Shown piece by piece: positions 55,672 to 64,000 of a DNA stretch of 64,000 nt. How positions within the stretch are numbered: the stretch's first letter is position 1; each line of letters opens with the position of its first letter. Source of the DNA: Vibrio sp. SNU_ST1 (lineage in GTDB: Bacteria; Pseudomonadota; Gammaproteobacteria; Enterobacterales; Vibrionaceae); NCBI RefSeq assembly GCF_030563405.1, contig NZ_CP130749.1:496001-560000 (forward strand), written 5' to 3'. The translations under genes and the position numbers were made by a program. The notes under the pieces are model-generated. The model was given only the letters and a program-made list of their open reading frames with translations, had not been told where the DNA came from and searched no databases.

Positions 55672-57665
55672 TGAAATCCAGTGGTTTGGTGATGGGGGCA
55701 GCGCTGTTTTTCGCTTCCCTTGTTCATTTATGGTTAGGGCAATCTGAATTTGGCCCTATTGGTGAGCTGCTCCAGCAAGTTTCACTGATCAGTGACAGCG
55801 CGACATTCAATTCAATGGTTGATGATTCATTCGAGTTGATGGCGTTAATCTATGTCAACTTGCCTCGCTTAGCCATGGCGATCTTGGTTGGTGGAACACT
55901 CGGCACCATAGGTAGCCTGTTTCAACAGCTGACGCAGAACAGAATGATGTCTCCGTTAACTTTAGGTACATCATCAGGCGCTTGGCTTGGTCTGGTTATT
56001 CTTAATGTGGTTGCACCGATGTTGGTCGCTCAGTATTCAGTTTGGTTCGCGCTGATCGGTGCGCTGCTCGCGATGGGGCTGATTGTTTCGATTGTCGGCA
56101 TTAAAAACATGAGCGGTTTACCCATTGTATTGGCGGGTATGGCGGTCAACTTATTGCTAGGGGCATTTGCGACAGCGATTATTCTGCTCAACGATCAGTA
56201 TGCGCAGAACTTGTTTGTTTGGGGAGCGGGCGATCTAGGGCAAAATGGTTGGGAACAAGTGCTTTGGTTGATGCCTAAACTACTGCCGATTTTGGCCATA
56301 TTCTTCTTAGCTCCGCGAATTCTGACTTTGCTTTCAATCGGTACAGAAGGGGCTGCTGCGCGTGGTCTTAACATCGGCATGACCTTCTTTGTATTAATGG
56401 CGATTGGAGTTTGGTTAGTTTCTGTGTCGATTACCTCAGTGGGCGTGATCAGCTTTATTGGCTTGATAGCTCCTAATATCGCAAGGCACTTGGGCTTTTT
56501 GAAGGCGAAATCGGAACTCATAGTAAGCTGCGTGTTAGGTGCGCTGTTGCTTTGTGTGACCGACAGCTTGGCGATCTTCTTAGCGCAATGGTCTTTGGAT
56601 ATGATTCCAACAGGAACGGCAACTGCGGTAATCGGTGCTCCAGCTTTGATCATTATTGCTCGCAAGCAAATGTCTGCTCAAGATCAGCTGTTTTTCTCGA
56701 TGCCTAAAGGACCAAAGTTTATTTCACCTTTGGCTTACTTCTTATTGGGCACAATGATTTTCGGGTTGCTGGCGTTGAGTACATTGTCTCAGCCTTCTTC
56801 TGATATGGGCTACTTTGTTATCCCAGACGCATTTGAATGGTCTATCCGTTGGCCGAGGATGTTAACTGCGATATTCGCTGGTGGCGGCTTGGCGGTTGCG
56901 GGTGTGATTCTGCAAAGGTTAGTTTACAACCCATTAGCAAGCCCAGACATTCTTGGGGTTTCGGCGGGTGCAGTTTTGGCGTTGATTTTAAGTAGCTTAT
57001 TTATGGGCTATTCGATTCACTCATTGAGCCCTTGGATTGCTTTCTTAGGTAGTGCGATTGCACTCTGTTTGTTGCTGTTCCTTGGCAAGAAGCACCAGTT
57101 TGCTCCGTCTATCCTAATACTTACAGGTATCTCGTTGACTGCAGTGTTAGAGGCTTTAGTGCAATTCTCTTTAACGCGAGTAGGAGAAGGGAAATACACC
57201 TTATTGGCGTGGTTGGCAGGTTCTACCTATCGTGTGGAACCCGAGTCAGCAGCGATTATGGCCATAGTGATAACCGTTTGTATTGGTGTGGCTCTGCTGC
57301 TGAGTCGTTGGGTGACCTTAATTGCGACCGGACGTCAGTTCGCGAGAGCCAGAGGGTTGAATATCAATATCGCTTACGTGGCATTGTTGTGCATTGTCGC
57401 GATTTTATGTTCGGTCGTGACAACAACCATGGGGCCTGTCGCGTTTGTCGGCTTGTTAGCTCCGCATATCGCTGCAATGGTGGGGGCTCGTTTGATTCGA
57501 GAGCAGATCATCTTGTCGTTTTTAATTGGTGCTGCTCTCATGCTATTTGCAGACTGGTTAGGGCAAGTGGTGGTGTTCCCAGCGCAGCTAGCTGCAGGCA
57601 CGTTAGTTTCCATTATTGGTGGCAGTTACTTTATCTTTTTATTACTCAAATCCCGAAGAGCATAG
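55671..57665 (+). CDS. fhuB: Fused ferric-siderophore permease FhuB
   Basis: 664 aa, matching the E. coli FhuB length (~660). Two FecCD halves in one chain: the first with LPRLAMAILVGGTLGTIGSLFQQLTQN, the second with WPRMLTAIFAGGGLAVAGVILQRL. About 20 membrane helices in total. ATG overlaps the fhuD stop; the longer frame from 55590 is not used. Confidence 0.95.
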   Translation: MKSSGLVMGAALFFASLVHLWLGQSEFGPIGELLQQVSLISDSATFNSMVDDSFELMALIYVNLPRLAMAILVGGTLGTIGSLFQQLTQNRMMSPLTLGTSSGAWLGLVILNVVAPMLVAQYSVWFALIGALLAMGLIVSIVGIKNMSGLPIVLAGMAVNLLLGAFATAIILLNDQYAQNLFVWGAGDLGQNGWEQVLWLMPKLLPILAIFFLAPRILTLLSIGTEGAAARGLNIGMTFFVLMAIGVWLVSVSITSVGVISFIGLIAPNIARHLGFLKAKSELIVSCVLGALLLCVTDSLAIFLAQWSLDMIPTGTATAVIGAPALIIIARKQMSAQDQLFFSMPKGPKFISPLAYFLLGTMIFGLLALSTLSQPSSDMGYFVIPDAFEWSIRWPRMLTAIFAGGGLAVAGVILQRLVYNPLASPDILGVSAGAVLALILSSLFMGYSIHSLSPWIAFLGSAIALCLLLFLGKKHQFAPSILILTGISLTAVLEALVQFSLTRVGEGKYTLLAWLAGSTYRVEPESAAIMAIVITVCIGVALLLSRWVTLIATGRQFARARGLNINIAYVALLCIVAILCSVVTTTMGPVAFVGLLAPHIAAMVGARLIREQIILSFLIGAALMLFADWLGQVVVFPAQLAAGTLVSIIGGSYFIFLLLKSRRA

Positions 57666-57726
57666 GTTCTGCTAATAACCTAAAGCCATTGGTAAGCAAA
57701 GCTATTGGCAATTAAAGCGACGAATG

Positions 57727-57764
57727 AAAAGCAGTGAATGGAGCGACCCATCACTGCTTTTTAT
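57727..57764 (+). terminator. Terminator after fhuB
   Basis: AAAAGCAGTGA and TCACTGCTTTT arms with T-rich tail. Confidence 0.8.
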
Positions 57765-57885
57765 TGATGCTGTCTGTGTAAGGGGAAGTGTTAAGCAACA
57801 CAGGTCTCGCTTCTTAATGTGCAAGTTTGGCATATGTTAATAAAATGTATAATCTAAAGGTCTGACCACTTATAAGGTAGCCACC

Positions 57886-58698
57886 ATGCCAAACCTCGAT
57901 CGTATTACTTGTTCTATCGATGAAAACCAAATTGCGACGGTTGTTTTGAACCGACCCGATAAGCTCAATGCTATTGATATGGCTATGTTTGAAGCCGTTA
58001 ATGACATGATAAGTGATCTCAAGAAGAACAGAGATATTCGAGCTGTTATTGTTAAAGGCAGTGGTTCAGACTTTTGTTCTGGTTTAGATGTTAAATCGTT
58101 ATTGAACAGTAAAGTTGGGGCGATGAAGCTTTTGTTCAAATGGTTACCGACATTACCCAATGCTGCGCAGCGATTTTCGCTTGGTTGGCGAGAGATCCCA
58201 TGTCCTGTCATTTTTGCGATTCATGGTCGTTGTTGGGGAGGTGGCCTTCAATTAGCCAGTGGTGGTGATTTTAGAATCGCTAGCCCTGATGCAAATTTCT
58301 CGATATTGGAAGCGAAGTGGGGTTTGATTCCTGACATGGGAGGCGCCATCGCATTTCGCGAGCTGATGCGTAAGGATCATACGTTAGAAATGGCGATGAC
58401 GGCCAAGGTGATCGACAGTGAAACAGCGAAAGATTATGGACTAGTAACCAAGATTGCCGAAGATCCTTACGCGGAAGCTTATGCGTTGGCATTGGAATGC
58501 GCGAATCGATCGCCAGATGTCGTCGCTGCTAATAAGAAACTTTACAACAAAACTTGGTGGTCAAGCCCTGGTATGGCTGTGTTCTACGAAACTTGGTATC
58601 AGATAAAGGTCGGGTTAGGTAAGAACAGGGCGATTGCTGCTCAACGTGAAATTCATCGTGACAAACCACGGCCGTACGTCGCCAGAAAGTTTAAATAG
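57886..58698 (+). CDS. Enoyl-CoA hydratase/isomerase family (crotonase)
   Basis: 270 aa. Oxyanion-hole loops GSDFCSGLDVKSLL and GRCWGGGLQLASGGDFRI, then EAKWGLIPDMGG carrying the usual catalytic acid. Acts on acyl-CoA; hydratase versus isomerase cannot be told. Close to a FadL-like gene, which suggests fatty-acid use. ATAAGGT lies before the ATG. Confidence 0.92.
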   Translation: MPNLDRITCSIDENQIATVVLNRPDKLNAIDMAMFEAVNDMISDLKKNRDIRAVIVKGSGSDFCSGLDVKSLLNSKVGAMKLLFKWLPTLPNAAQRFSLGWREIPCPVIFAIHGRCWGGGLQLASGGDFRIASPDANFSILEAKWGLIPDMGGAIAFRELMRKDHTLEMAMTAKVIDSETAKDYGLVTKIAEDPYAEAYALALECANRSPDVVAANKKLYNKTWWSSPGMAVFYETWYQIKVGLGKNRAIAAQREIHRDKPRPYVARKFK

Positions 58699-58779
58699 TG
58701 TTTGTACAGGAATAATCGATATTCCCTTTGTTTATGGGGCTTTGCGATAACCTTAGAGTAATTTAATGTCTAAGGCTGA

Positions 58780-59985
58780 ATGAGCAATCTGATGAACAAA
58801 ACTTTTACTTACTCGCTAGCTGCCGCCGCAATTTTTACTAGCTTAAATGCTTTCGCAAGTGGTCTATTTTTACAAGAAGCTGTCGTCGCTAATGCTGGTA
58901 CTACCGGCGCCGGGGACGGTGTTTACACTCGCTCTGCTGCTGCGATGTGGACTAACCCTGCAACCATGTCTCACATGGGCGAAAGCAAAACGACCATCAA
59001 TACTATGGCGTTCGATCTTGAGATGAAATATCAAGACAACGGTGATAAGCAAGATGGTAAAGCTCATTCAGTTATGCCGTCATTTGGCGCTTTCCACGCG
59101 CACCAAGTAACAGACAAACTACACCTTGGTATTGCGCTTGGCGCTGTCGGTGGCTCTAGCCTAGATTACGGCAGTGAATGGGCGGGTGCTGCACTTCTAG
59201 AAGATATTACTCTAACTGCAATGCAAGTGAACCCATCACTCAGTTATAAGCTGAATGACCAATGGTCAGTAGGTGCCGGTGTTCAATTCAGTTGGGCTGC
59301 GTTCCAACAAACGACTTCAATGTTAACGGCCAAACAAGACACTGACTGGGCTTATGGCTATAACCTTGGCGTAATGTACACACCAACAGAAAAACTTAAG
59401 CTTGGCGCGAGTTACCGCTCTAAGCTAGAGCATGAATTCAACAATGACGTGAATGGTAAACTAGGTGCTAGCGTTTTGAATTCATTATCGACAGATATTG
59501 CTTTACCTGAAATTATCGATGCCAGTGCGAGTTATGCACTGAATTCTCAACTAGACCTGCTTGCAAGCATTCAGTTCCACCGTTGGAGCGCGTGGGACGA
59601 GACAGTACTAGACTTTGGTGCATCAGTGGGTGGTAATCCTGTGGGTGGGGTTCCAATCAAGCGTGATTGGGATGATGTTTGGAAATTTGCGGTTGGTGCT
59701 GATTATCAACTTAACTCAGACTGGCGTCTAAAAGCAGGCTTCTCTTATGAAACATCGCCACAAGACGATCCGTCAATGCAATGGGTTGACCTCCCTGTAG
59801 GCGAACAGTATCGCTACTCGGTAGGCGCGTCTACTTACTGGGATGAAATCTTGATCGATGTGTTCTACGAATACGCAGACTTAGGTTCGGTTGAGATGAA
59901 TCGTGATGGACCTACAGGGCGCAACTTGCTCAATGGCTCTTTCGATGGCCGTATCCACTTTGTTGGCGTTAGTGCGACCTTCTAA
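58780..59985 (+). CDS. FadL/OmpP1-type outer-membrane fatty-acid transporter
   Basis: 401 aa. ATG 58780 has AAGG upstream; MNKTFTY at 58792 is an alternative. Signal peptide to NAFA, then SGLFLQEAVVANAGTTGAGDG and SAAAMWTNPATMS, the FadL N-terminal (hatch) pattern. C-terminal Phe. Shorter than E. coli FadL. Its TAA shares a base with the next ATG. Confidence 0.92.
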   Translation: MSNLMNKTFTYSLAAAAIFTSLNAFASGLFLQEAVVANAGTTGAGDGVYTRSAAAMWTNPATMSHMGESKTTINTMAFDLEMKYQDNGDKQDGKAHSVMPSFGAFHAHQVTDKLHLGIALGAVGGSSLDYGSEWAGAALLEDITLTAMQVNPSLSYKLNDQWSVGAGVQFSWAAFQQTTSMLTAKQDTDWAYGYNLGVMYTPTEKLKLGASYRSKLEHEFNNDVNGKLGASVLNSLSTDIALPEIIDASASYALNSQLDLLASIQFHRWSAWDETVLDFGASVGGNPVGGVPIKRDWDDVWKFAVGADYQLNSDWRLKAGFSYETSPQDDPSMQWVDLPVGEQYRYSVGASTYWDEILIDVFYEYADLGSVEMNRDGPTGRNLLNGSFDGRIHFVGVSATF

Positions 59986-60674
59986 TGACATTACGTACTC
60001 TATTACTTGTTGCTGCGGCAACGCTCGGGTCTATGGGGGCTTTTGCTGAAGAGAAACACCCTGATGATCCGACTAAGATCGTAACCAAAGCAGGCGTTGC
60101 TTATAACGAAGAGCTTAAGTTTTCGGGCTCTATTGGGCTGGATGAAGCGCGAATGATCAATGCTCGTGTTAATGCAGATGGTGAAGAGTGGCGAGTAGGC
60201 GGTTCATGGCTATTGCCATTGGGTATCGTCAACTTCAACTTTAGCCGTTCAGAATACGACAACGATGCTTATAAGAATAACTACAGTATTGGTACGTTTA
60301 TACCACTGAGTTATTTCGATATTGAGCCGTTCGGTTGGCAAATCTTCCCAATGGCTGGTTACAGCTATAACGATGGTGAAGTAGCCGTATTCAATGATGA
60401 GAATGTGGGCTCGGATTATGTATTGATGCCGAGCTCGACACATGGTGGCTATATCGGAGCGTTTGGCTTAAAAACGATAACCTATGAATGGTCTATCATG
60501 GGCTTTGGTGGTGGTTCAATGGGTTCTGACGATTACTCTGGCTATTGGGCTGGTGTTGGTGTGAGCTATAAATTGAGTGATGCTCAATCATTCAATTTCT
60601 TCACAATTTTTGCTGAGGATGATTTTGGAGAGAACAACAGTGTTGGTGCATCTTACACCTATGAGTTTAAATAG
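59985..60674 (+). CDS. Exported beta-barrel-like protein coupled to FadL (229 aa)
   Basis: Signal peptide (LLVAAATLGSMGAFA). The mature part alternates aromatic and Gly-rich strands (GGSWLLPLGIVNFNFS, WAGVGVSYKLSD) and ends SYTYEFK. Probably a small outer-membrane barrel. No named family. Start overlaps the FadL stop by one base, so they are translated together. Confidence 0.78.
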   Translation: MTLRTLLLVAAATLGSMGAFAEEKHPDDPTKIVTKAGVAYNEELKFSGSIGLDEARMINARVNADGEEWRVGGSWLLPLGIVNFNFSRSEYDNDAYKNNYSIGTFIPLSYFDIEPFGWQIFPMAGYSYNDGEVAVFNDENVGSDYVLMPSSTHGGYIGAFGLKTITYEWSIMGFGGGSMGSDDYSGYWAGVGVSYKLSDAQSFNFFTIFAEDDFGENNSVGASYTYEFK

Positions 60675-60745
60675 CTGTTAGCAGGCCAATTCGCAGGTGG
60701 ACACCTCTCGTAAGAACTACTGACTTAGTCCAGATTAAATTGAAC

Positions 60746-60780
60746 AAAGTCGCTTATTAAAACTGAGCGACTTTCTTTTA
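60746..60780 (+). terminator. Terminator after the FadL operon
   Basis: AAAGTCGCT and AGCGACTTT arms, then CTTTTAT. Confidence 0.8.
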
Positions 60781-60921
60781 TTCTATTTCCCAATCTTTTT
60801 ATCTCCTTCTGCTGTTTTCTATCTCTTTCTCATGTGAGAGTACTGCTCTCTTAATCTAGATTAAGTTTTCCTCGTCTTATTCTCTGTACTATCCGCATAA
60901 ATCAACGCCCATTCAGTAATG

Positions 60922-60967
60922 GACAAAAGAGAGTCACTTTGTGAAAAAGAAGTGGTTCTCTTTTGTC
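60922..60967 (+). promoter_or_regulatory. Leader hairpin upstream of the OYE gene
   Basis: GACAAAAGAGAG and TTCTCTTTTGTC (one end-base offset) with inner TCACTTT/AAGTGG pairing give a ~18-bp imperfect stem followed by TTTTAAAA. It lies 45 bp before the start of the downstream gene, so attenuation or mRNA control is possible. Confidence 0.5.
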
Positions 60968-61011
60968 TTTTAAAATGGGCAAACACAATAAAGATTTAAT
61001 GAGGATAAGAC

Positions 61012-62124
61012 TTGAGCACTTTGTTTACAGAAACCCGCATCGGCACAATGACATTGAAGAACCGCTTTATGCGAAGCGCGACGTGGGAAAATATGGCAAC
61101 AGAAGATGGCCATATGACAGACAAGCTTTACGCTATCTATGAAGAGTTGGCTCAAGGTGAAGTCGGTCTGATCGTGACGGGCTATGCCAACATCGTCGAA
61201 GAAGAGAAGCCTAATGCGGGCATGATGGGCATGTATAACGACTCGTTTATCGAAGAGTATCAAAAGCTCACTCAATTGGTCCATGAAAACGACTCTAAAA
61301 TCGTAATGCAATTGGCTTATGGCGGTACGAAAACCACATATGATCTAGGCGAACGAGTGATCTATGCACCGAGTGAGGTTCCGGAAAAAGGGACCCAAAC
61401 ACTAGGCAAAGCGATGACCAAAGACGAAATTGATTACATTGTTGATGCCTTTGCTCAAGCGTCATTGAGAGCACAGAAGTCAGGCTTTGATGGCGTCGAA
61501 ATTCATGCTGCTCACACTTACCTGATTAATCAATTTCTAAGCCCTTATTACAACCAACGTGAAGATGAATACGGTGGTAGCCTAGAGAATCGCATGAGAT
61601 TTTTGCTAGAGATCTACACGGCAACGCGCAAGTTAGTGGGTGATGATTTTCCAATCCTAGTTAAATTGACTGCTTCTGAGTTTTTCGAGGGCGGTGTGAC
61701 CTTCGATGAGACGCGCCTAGTGTGTAAAAAGCTAGAAGAAGTGGGTGTTGATGGCATTGTGGTTTCTGGCAACATTCATGGTAAAGCTGACACTATGATT
61801 GGCGAGTCACATGATGGGTTTACCATTCAAGCTGAAGGTTATTTTCACGAATATGGTCATGCTATCAGCCAAGACGTTAATATCCCAGTTATCACTGTGG
61901 GTGGATTGAAGGATTTCGATGCCATAGAAGCTATCGCAAATAACACGGGCATTGAATACTTTGCGCTTTCAAGACCGCTGCTTTCTGAACCAAATTTGGT
62001 TAAGCGTTGGAAAGAAGGGGACAGAAGCCCTGTTGAGTGCGAAAGATGTTCAAAATGCCGAACTAAGCGTGGCAACTTCTGTGTCGTGAATAAAGACAGA
62101 AAAGCACAGCTTGCTCGCATGTAG
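61012..62124 (+). CDS. NADH:flavin oxidoreductase (old yellow enzyme family)
   Basis: 370 aa with a TTG start; GAGG lies 8 nt upstream. TIM-barrel OYE: MTLKNRFMRSATWE, IHAAHTYLINQFLSPYYNQR (substrate His pair), EYGGSLENRMRF and, at the C end, a Cys cluster CERCSKCRTKRGNFC that may bind a metal or cluster. FMN-dependent enoate or similar reductase. Substrate unknown. Confidence 0.92.
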   Translation: MSTLFTETRIGTMTLKNRFMRSATWENMATEDGHMTDKLYAIYEELAQGEVGLIVTGYANIVEEEKPNAGMMGMYNDSFIEEYQKLTQLVHENDSKIVMQLAYGGTKTTYDLGERVIYAPSEVPEKGTQTLGKAMTKDEIDYIVDAFAQASLRAQKSGFDGVEIHAAHTYLINQFLSPYYNQREDEYGGSLENRMRFLLEIYTATRKLVGDDFPILVKLTASEFFEGGVTFDETRLVCKKLEEVGVDGIVVSGNIHGKADTMIGESHDGFTIQAEGYFHEYGHAISQDVNIPVITVGGLKDFDAIEAIANNTGIEYFALSRPLLSEPNLVKRWKEGDRSPVECERCSKCRTKRGNFCVVNKDRKAQLARM

Positions 62125-62518
62125 TCGTTGAACCTATATCTAAAAATATAACCGAGTCTGATCCTGTTTAATACCACAGGTGCAGACTTGCTCTGTGTTC
62201 TACGAACTTATATTTGAAACCTTATTAATCACATTTCTCTGTCAAATTGGTGCGTGCTAAGGGATACAATCCACACGTAAATTTTCCAATCGAGTTATTC
62301 TGAGCATACTGTGAAATTACTTCCCCTCTTAAAGCAACCTCGAATCCACTGACGCCTCTTTAGTTTTAGCGACATTGCTATGATTTAAGCGTGATACTTA
62401 TTATTTAACTCAATAGAACCTGTGTTTATTGGGACGTTAGCTTGTGCACCTCGGATCTGCAAAGTCGAATGTTTTGATATTTAAACGAATAAAACGAATA
62501 AGTTAATCAGAGGTAGAA
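62125..62518. other. Intergenic region between the OYE and acetyltransferase genes
   Basis: 394 bp, no supported frame, no clear hairpin terminator. Must hold the promoter of the acetyltransferase. Confidence 0.4.
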
Positions 62519-63166
62519 ATGCAAAATAAGCATTGGTCTAAATTCGAATTGCTTCATGAGGTTGTTACTAACCCCAACATTCACATCAAGGGTCAACACA
62601 GTTATTACAGCGATTGCTGGGACAACGGGTTTGAAGGTTCAGTCGTTCGTTATCTTCATGGTGATGAAGTCAGTCGTCAGTGGGAGCCACGATGGGAAAT
62701 CGACGAACTGTATATCGGTGATTATGTCTGTATTGGTGCAGAGGTTGTGATTCTGATGGGCGGTAACCATACCCACCGAGTCGATTGGTTTTCTTTGTAT
62801 CCATTTATGGATGTGATTGAAGATGCCTACATCGGTAAAGGGGACACACATATCAAAGATGGTGTTTGGCTAGGCATGCGAGCGATGATTATGCCCGGCG
62901 TGACGATTGGCGAAGGCGCAGTAGTGGCGTCGAACAGCGTCGTTGCAAAAGATGTTGAACCTTACAGTATTGTGGCTGGCTCCCCAGCAAAAGTGGTCAA
63001 ACACCGCTTCGATAAGACTATTATCGAAGAGCTAATCTCAATGAATATATACGACTGGCCGCCAGAAAAGTTTGAATCATTGAGGCAGCACTTGTGTGGT
63101 TCTGACTTAACGGCACTTAAGAATGCGATGGCTGAATATGATACTCATAAGTCGTTGAATACTTAA
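62519..63166 (+). CDS. CatB/Vat-related O-acetyltransferase (hexapeptide repeat)
   Basis: 215 aa. Left-handed beta-helix motifs: YIGDYVCIGAEVVI, the xenobiotic-acetyltransferase block GGNHTHRVDWFS with catalytic His, and WLGMRAMIMPGVTIGEGAVVASNSVV to AGSPAKVV. Acetyl-CoA donor; could act on antibiotics (Vat-like) or on a sugar. AGAGGTAG before the ATG. Confidence 0.93.
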   Translation: MQNKHWSKFELLHEVVTNPNIHIKGQHSYYSDCWDNGFEGSVVRYLHGDEVSRQWEPRWEIDELYIGDYVCIGAEVVILMGGNHTHRVDWFSLYPFMDVIEDAYIGKGDTHIKDGVWLGMRAMIMPGVTIGEGAVVASNSVVAKDVEPYSIVAGSPAKVVKHRFDKTIIEELISMNIYDWPPEKFESLRQHLCGSDLTALKNAMAEYDTHKSLNT

Positions 63167-63181
63167 TCGTATCCAATAGAA

Positions 63182-63215
63182 GGGGCACTCTATTGCTTAT
63201 GGAGTGCTCTTTTTG
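63182..63215 (+). terminator. Terminator after the acetyltransferase
   Basis: GCACTC and GAGTGC arms extended by wobble pairs, ending in TCTTTTT. Confidence 0.65.
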
Positions 63216-63267
63216 TTTATCTATGCAGCAGTAACTGTCAATTTCAGCAAATATTTGTCCGTCATCG

Positions 63268-63298
63268 TTGACCTTACCCTAAGGGTAACCTTTATAGT
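63268..63298 (+). promoter_or_regulatory. CueR/MerR-type copper-responsive promoter
   Basis: TTGACC (-35, 63268-63273) and TATAGT (-10, 63293-63298) are 19 bp apart, the over-long spacer used by MerR-family activators. The spacer contains the perfect 15-bp palindrome TTACCCTAAGGGTAA. It closely resembles E. coli copA/cueO promoters known to bind CueR. Confidence 0.8.
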
Positions 63299-63323
63299 CG
63301 TCTTATAAATTTAAAGGTTAGCT

Positions 63324-63788
63324 ATGACAAACACACTCCGAACAAGTTGGATTACTGTTTTCAGCATCATCGCGATGTTGATGTCTAGCTATGCCTCAAG
63401 CTCATCGACTATGATGACTAAAGTAATGATGATGGAAATGAGTTCGAGCGAATCGGCTTGTTACCACAGTGATACGTCGACTAATGACTCAATGGCGGGA
63501 TGCCATGTGATGAGTGAAGAAGCACCTGCTGAACACTCTAATATGAGTGCCCATGATTTGATGGCTCAATGCGATATGTCTTCAATGAGCGAAGACGGCA
63601 GTCATATGATGGGTAACCATTGTTCAGGTGCCGATTGTTGCGCCTCAGTATGTTCTGCGACTTCTTACCCAATTCAGGCGGTTCAAGTCGCTAATCCATT
63701 TGTCTCTTCTTTAGCTCGTTTCCAATCTGTCATTATCGGCCAAAAAGTCGCACGCGCTCAATCTTTGTTACGCCCACCCACCGCATAA
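63324..63788 (+). CDS. Exported Met/His/Cys-rich protein, probable copper-binding
   Basis: 154 aa with a signal-like N terminus (TVFSIIAMLMSSYASS). The mature part is very rich in Met (MMTKVMMMEM, HMMGNH), with His and Cys pairs (DCCASVC, CSGADCC). No named family is certain. The CueR-type promoter in front supports a role in binding or handling Cu(I) in the periplasm. An exported gene follows. Confidence 0.82.
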   Translation: MTNTLRTSWITVFSIIAMLMSSYASSSSTMMTKVMMMEMSSSESACYHSDTSTNDSMAGCHVMSEEAPAEHSNMSAHDLMAQCDMSSMSEDGSHMMGNHCSGADCCASVCSATSYPIQAVQVANPFVSSLARFQSVIIGQKVARAQSLLRPPTA

Positions 63789-63881
63789 ATCTATATCTAA
63801 AAACGTTGCGATATCAAAGCTATAAATCTGATACGCCGATCTTTTATATGCGTTATTTAACGCTAGATATGGACATTCATT

Positions 63882-64000
63882 GTGAATATAAAACCGATAA
63901 ACTCTGTGTATGTAATGAACACGAGTTTCATGGTTGCTGCTGCCTTTATTTCAAGCTCTGCTTTTATTTCAGGTAGTGCTTTAGCTGCAGCTCCTGCTTC
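63882..64000 (+). CDS. Start of an exported protein, cut by the window end
   Basis: GTG at 63882 or, more simply, ATG at 63915. The visible part is a Sec signal peptide (SFMVAAAFISSSAFISGSALAAAPA). Too short to identify; by position a copper-resistance protein is plausible. Confidence 0.6.
   Translation, partial: MNIKPINSVYVMNTSFMVAAAFISSSAFISGSALAAAPA

Noticed and set aside
57209..57715. 168-aa plus-strand frame
   Set aside because: Out-of-frame shadow of fhuB; Cys/Arg-rich composition unlike a protein.
1..64000. CRISPR array or cas genes, rRNA, intact insertion sequence
   Set aside because: No regularly spaced repeats, no cas-like protein, no rRNA motif and no intact transposase seen.

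Overview
The window reads as a stretch of a marine Vibrio genome, most likely the Splendidus clade and probably the smaller chromosome. The case rests on overall composition, the gene families present (class I HMG-CoA reductase, SorC/tal/tkt cluster, Tad locus, fhu-type iron uptake, GlyGly-CTERM protease) and Vibrio-like intergenic palindromes. The species and replicon are inference. There is no rRNA, no convincing tRNA and no CRISPR array.

Layout. 0-5.7 kb: a glycyl-radical enzyme and its activase (yjjI-yjjW), a LysR regulator, HMG-CoA reductase and two small unknown genes. 5.7-11 kb: a G10/hairpin spacer, a YccS-type FUSC membrane protein, DNA helicase IV, a 42-bp tandem repeat and a VOC protein. 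11-15.7 kb: transketolase and transaldolase, divergent from a SorC-family sugar regulator. 15.9-18.9 kb: a secreted M6-type metalloprotease with a GlyGly-CTERM tail and an in-frame G9 tract. 19.5-32.3 kb: a LysR gene and a complete Tad (Flp) pilus locus, in the order tadV (divergent), flp, rcpC, rcpA, a lipoprotein, tadZABC, tadD, tadE, tadF, tadG and ompA-like. It is tightly packed with overlapping starts and closes with a strong terminator. 32.3-41.5 kb, mostly minus strand: an EAL phosphodiesterase with a decayed GGDEF motif, a 3-mercaptopyruvate-type sulfurtransferase, an LruC/GEVED exported protein with a lipoprotein, and moeA-moeB. folE follows on the plus strand.

42.4-47.8 kb is the accessory part: REP-like repeats, YaeQ with an unknown partner, and two paralogous overlapping gene pairs of unknown function. 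Each pair encodes a ~115-aa protein ending in a GEExKFWxCV motif plus an exported protein. The second pair lies between two 27-bp near-identical direct repeats, one of which is part of a csp terminator. A broken tyrosine recombinase lies inside the same interval. This looks like a decayed integrative element and is the best candidate for something undescribed.

48.2-57.7 kb: a PQQ-type aldose sugar dehydrogenase, then a hydroxamate-siderophore uptake cluster (fhuC, FhuF-like reductase, AraC/GyrI regulator, TonB receptor, fhuD, fused fhuB) with two Fur-box-like sites. 57.9-64 kb: a crotonase, a FadL-like porin with an overlapping exported partner, an old-yellow-enzyme oxidoreductase, a hexapeptide acetyltransferase, and a Met/His/Cys-rich exported protein behind a textbook CueR-type promoter. 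The window cuts the following exported gene.
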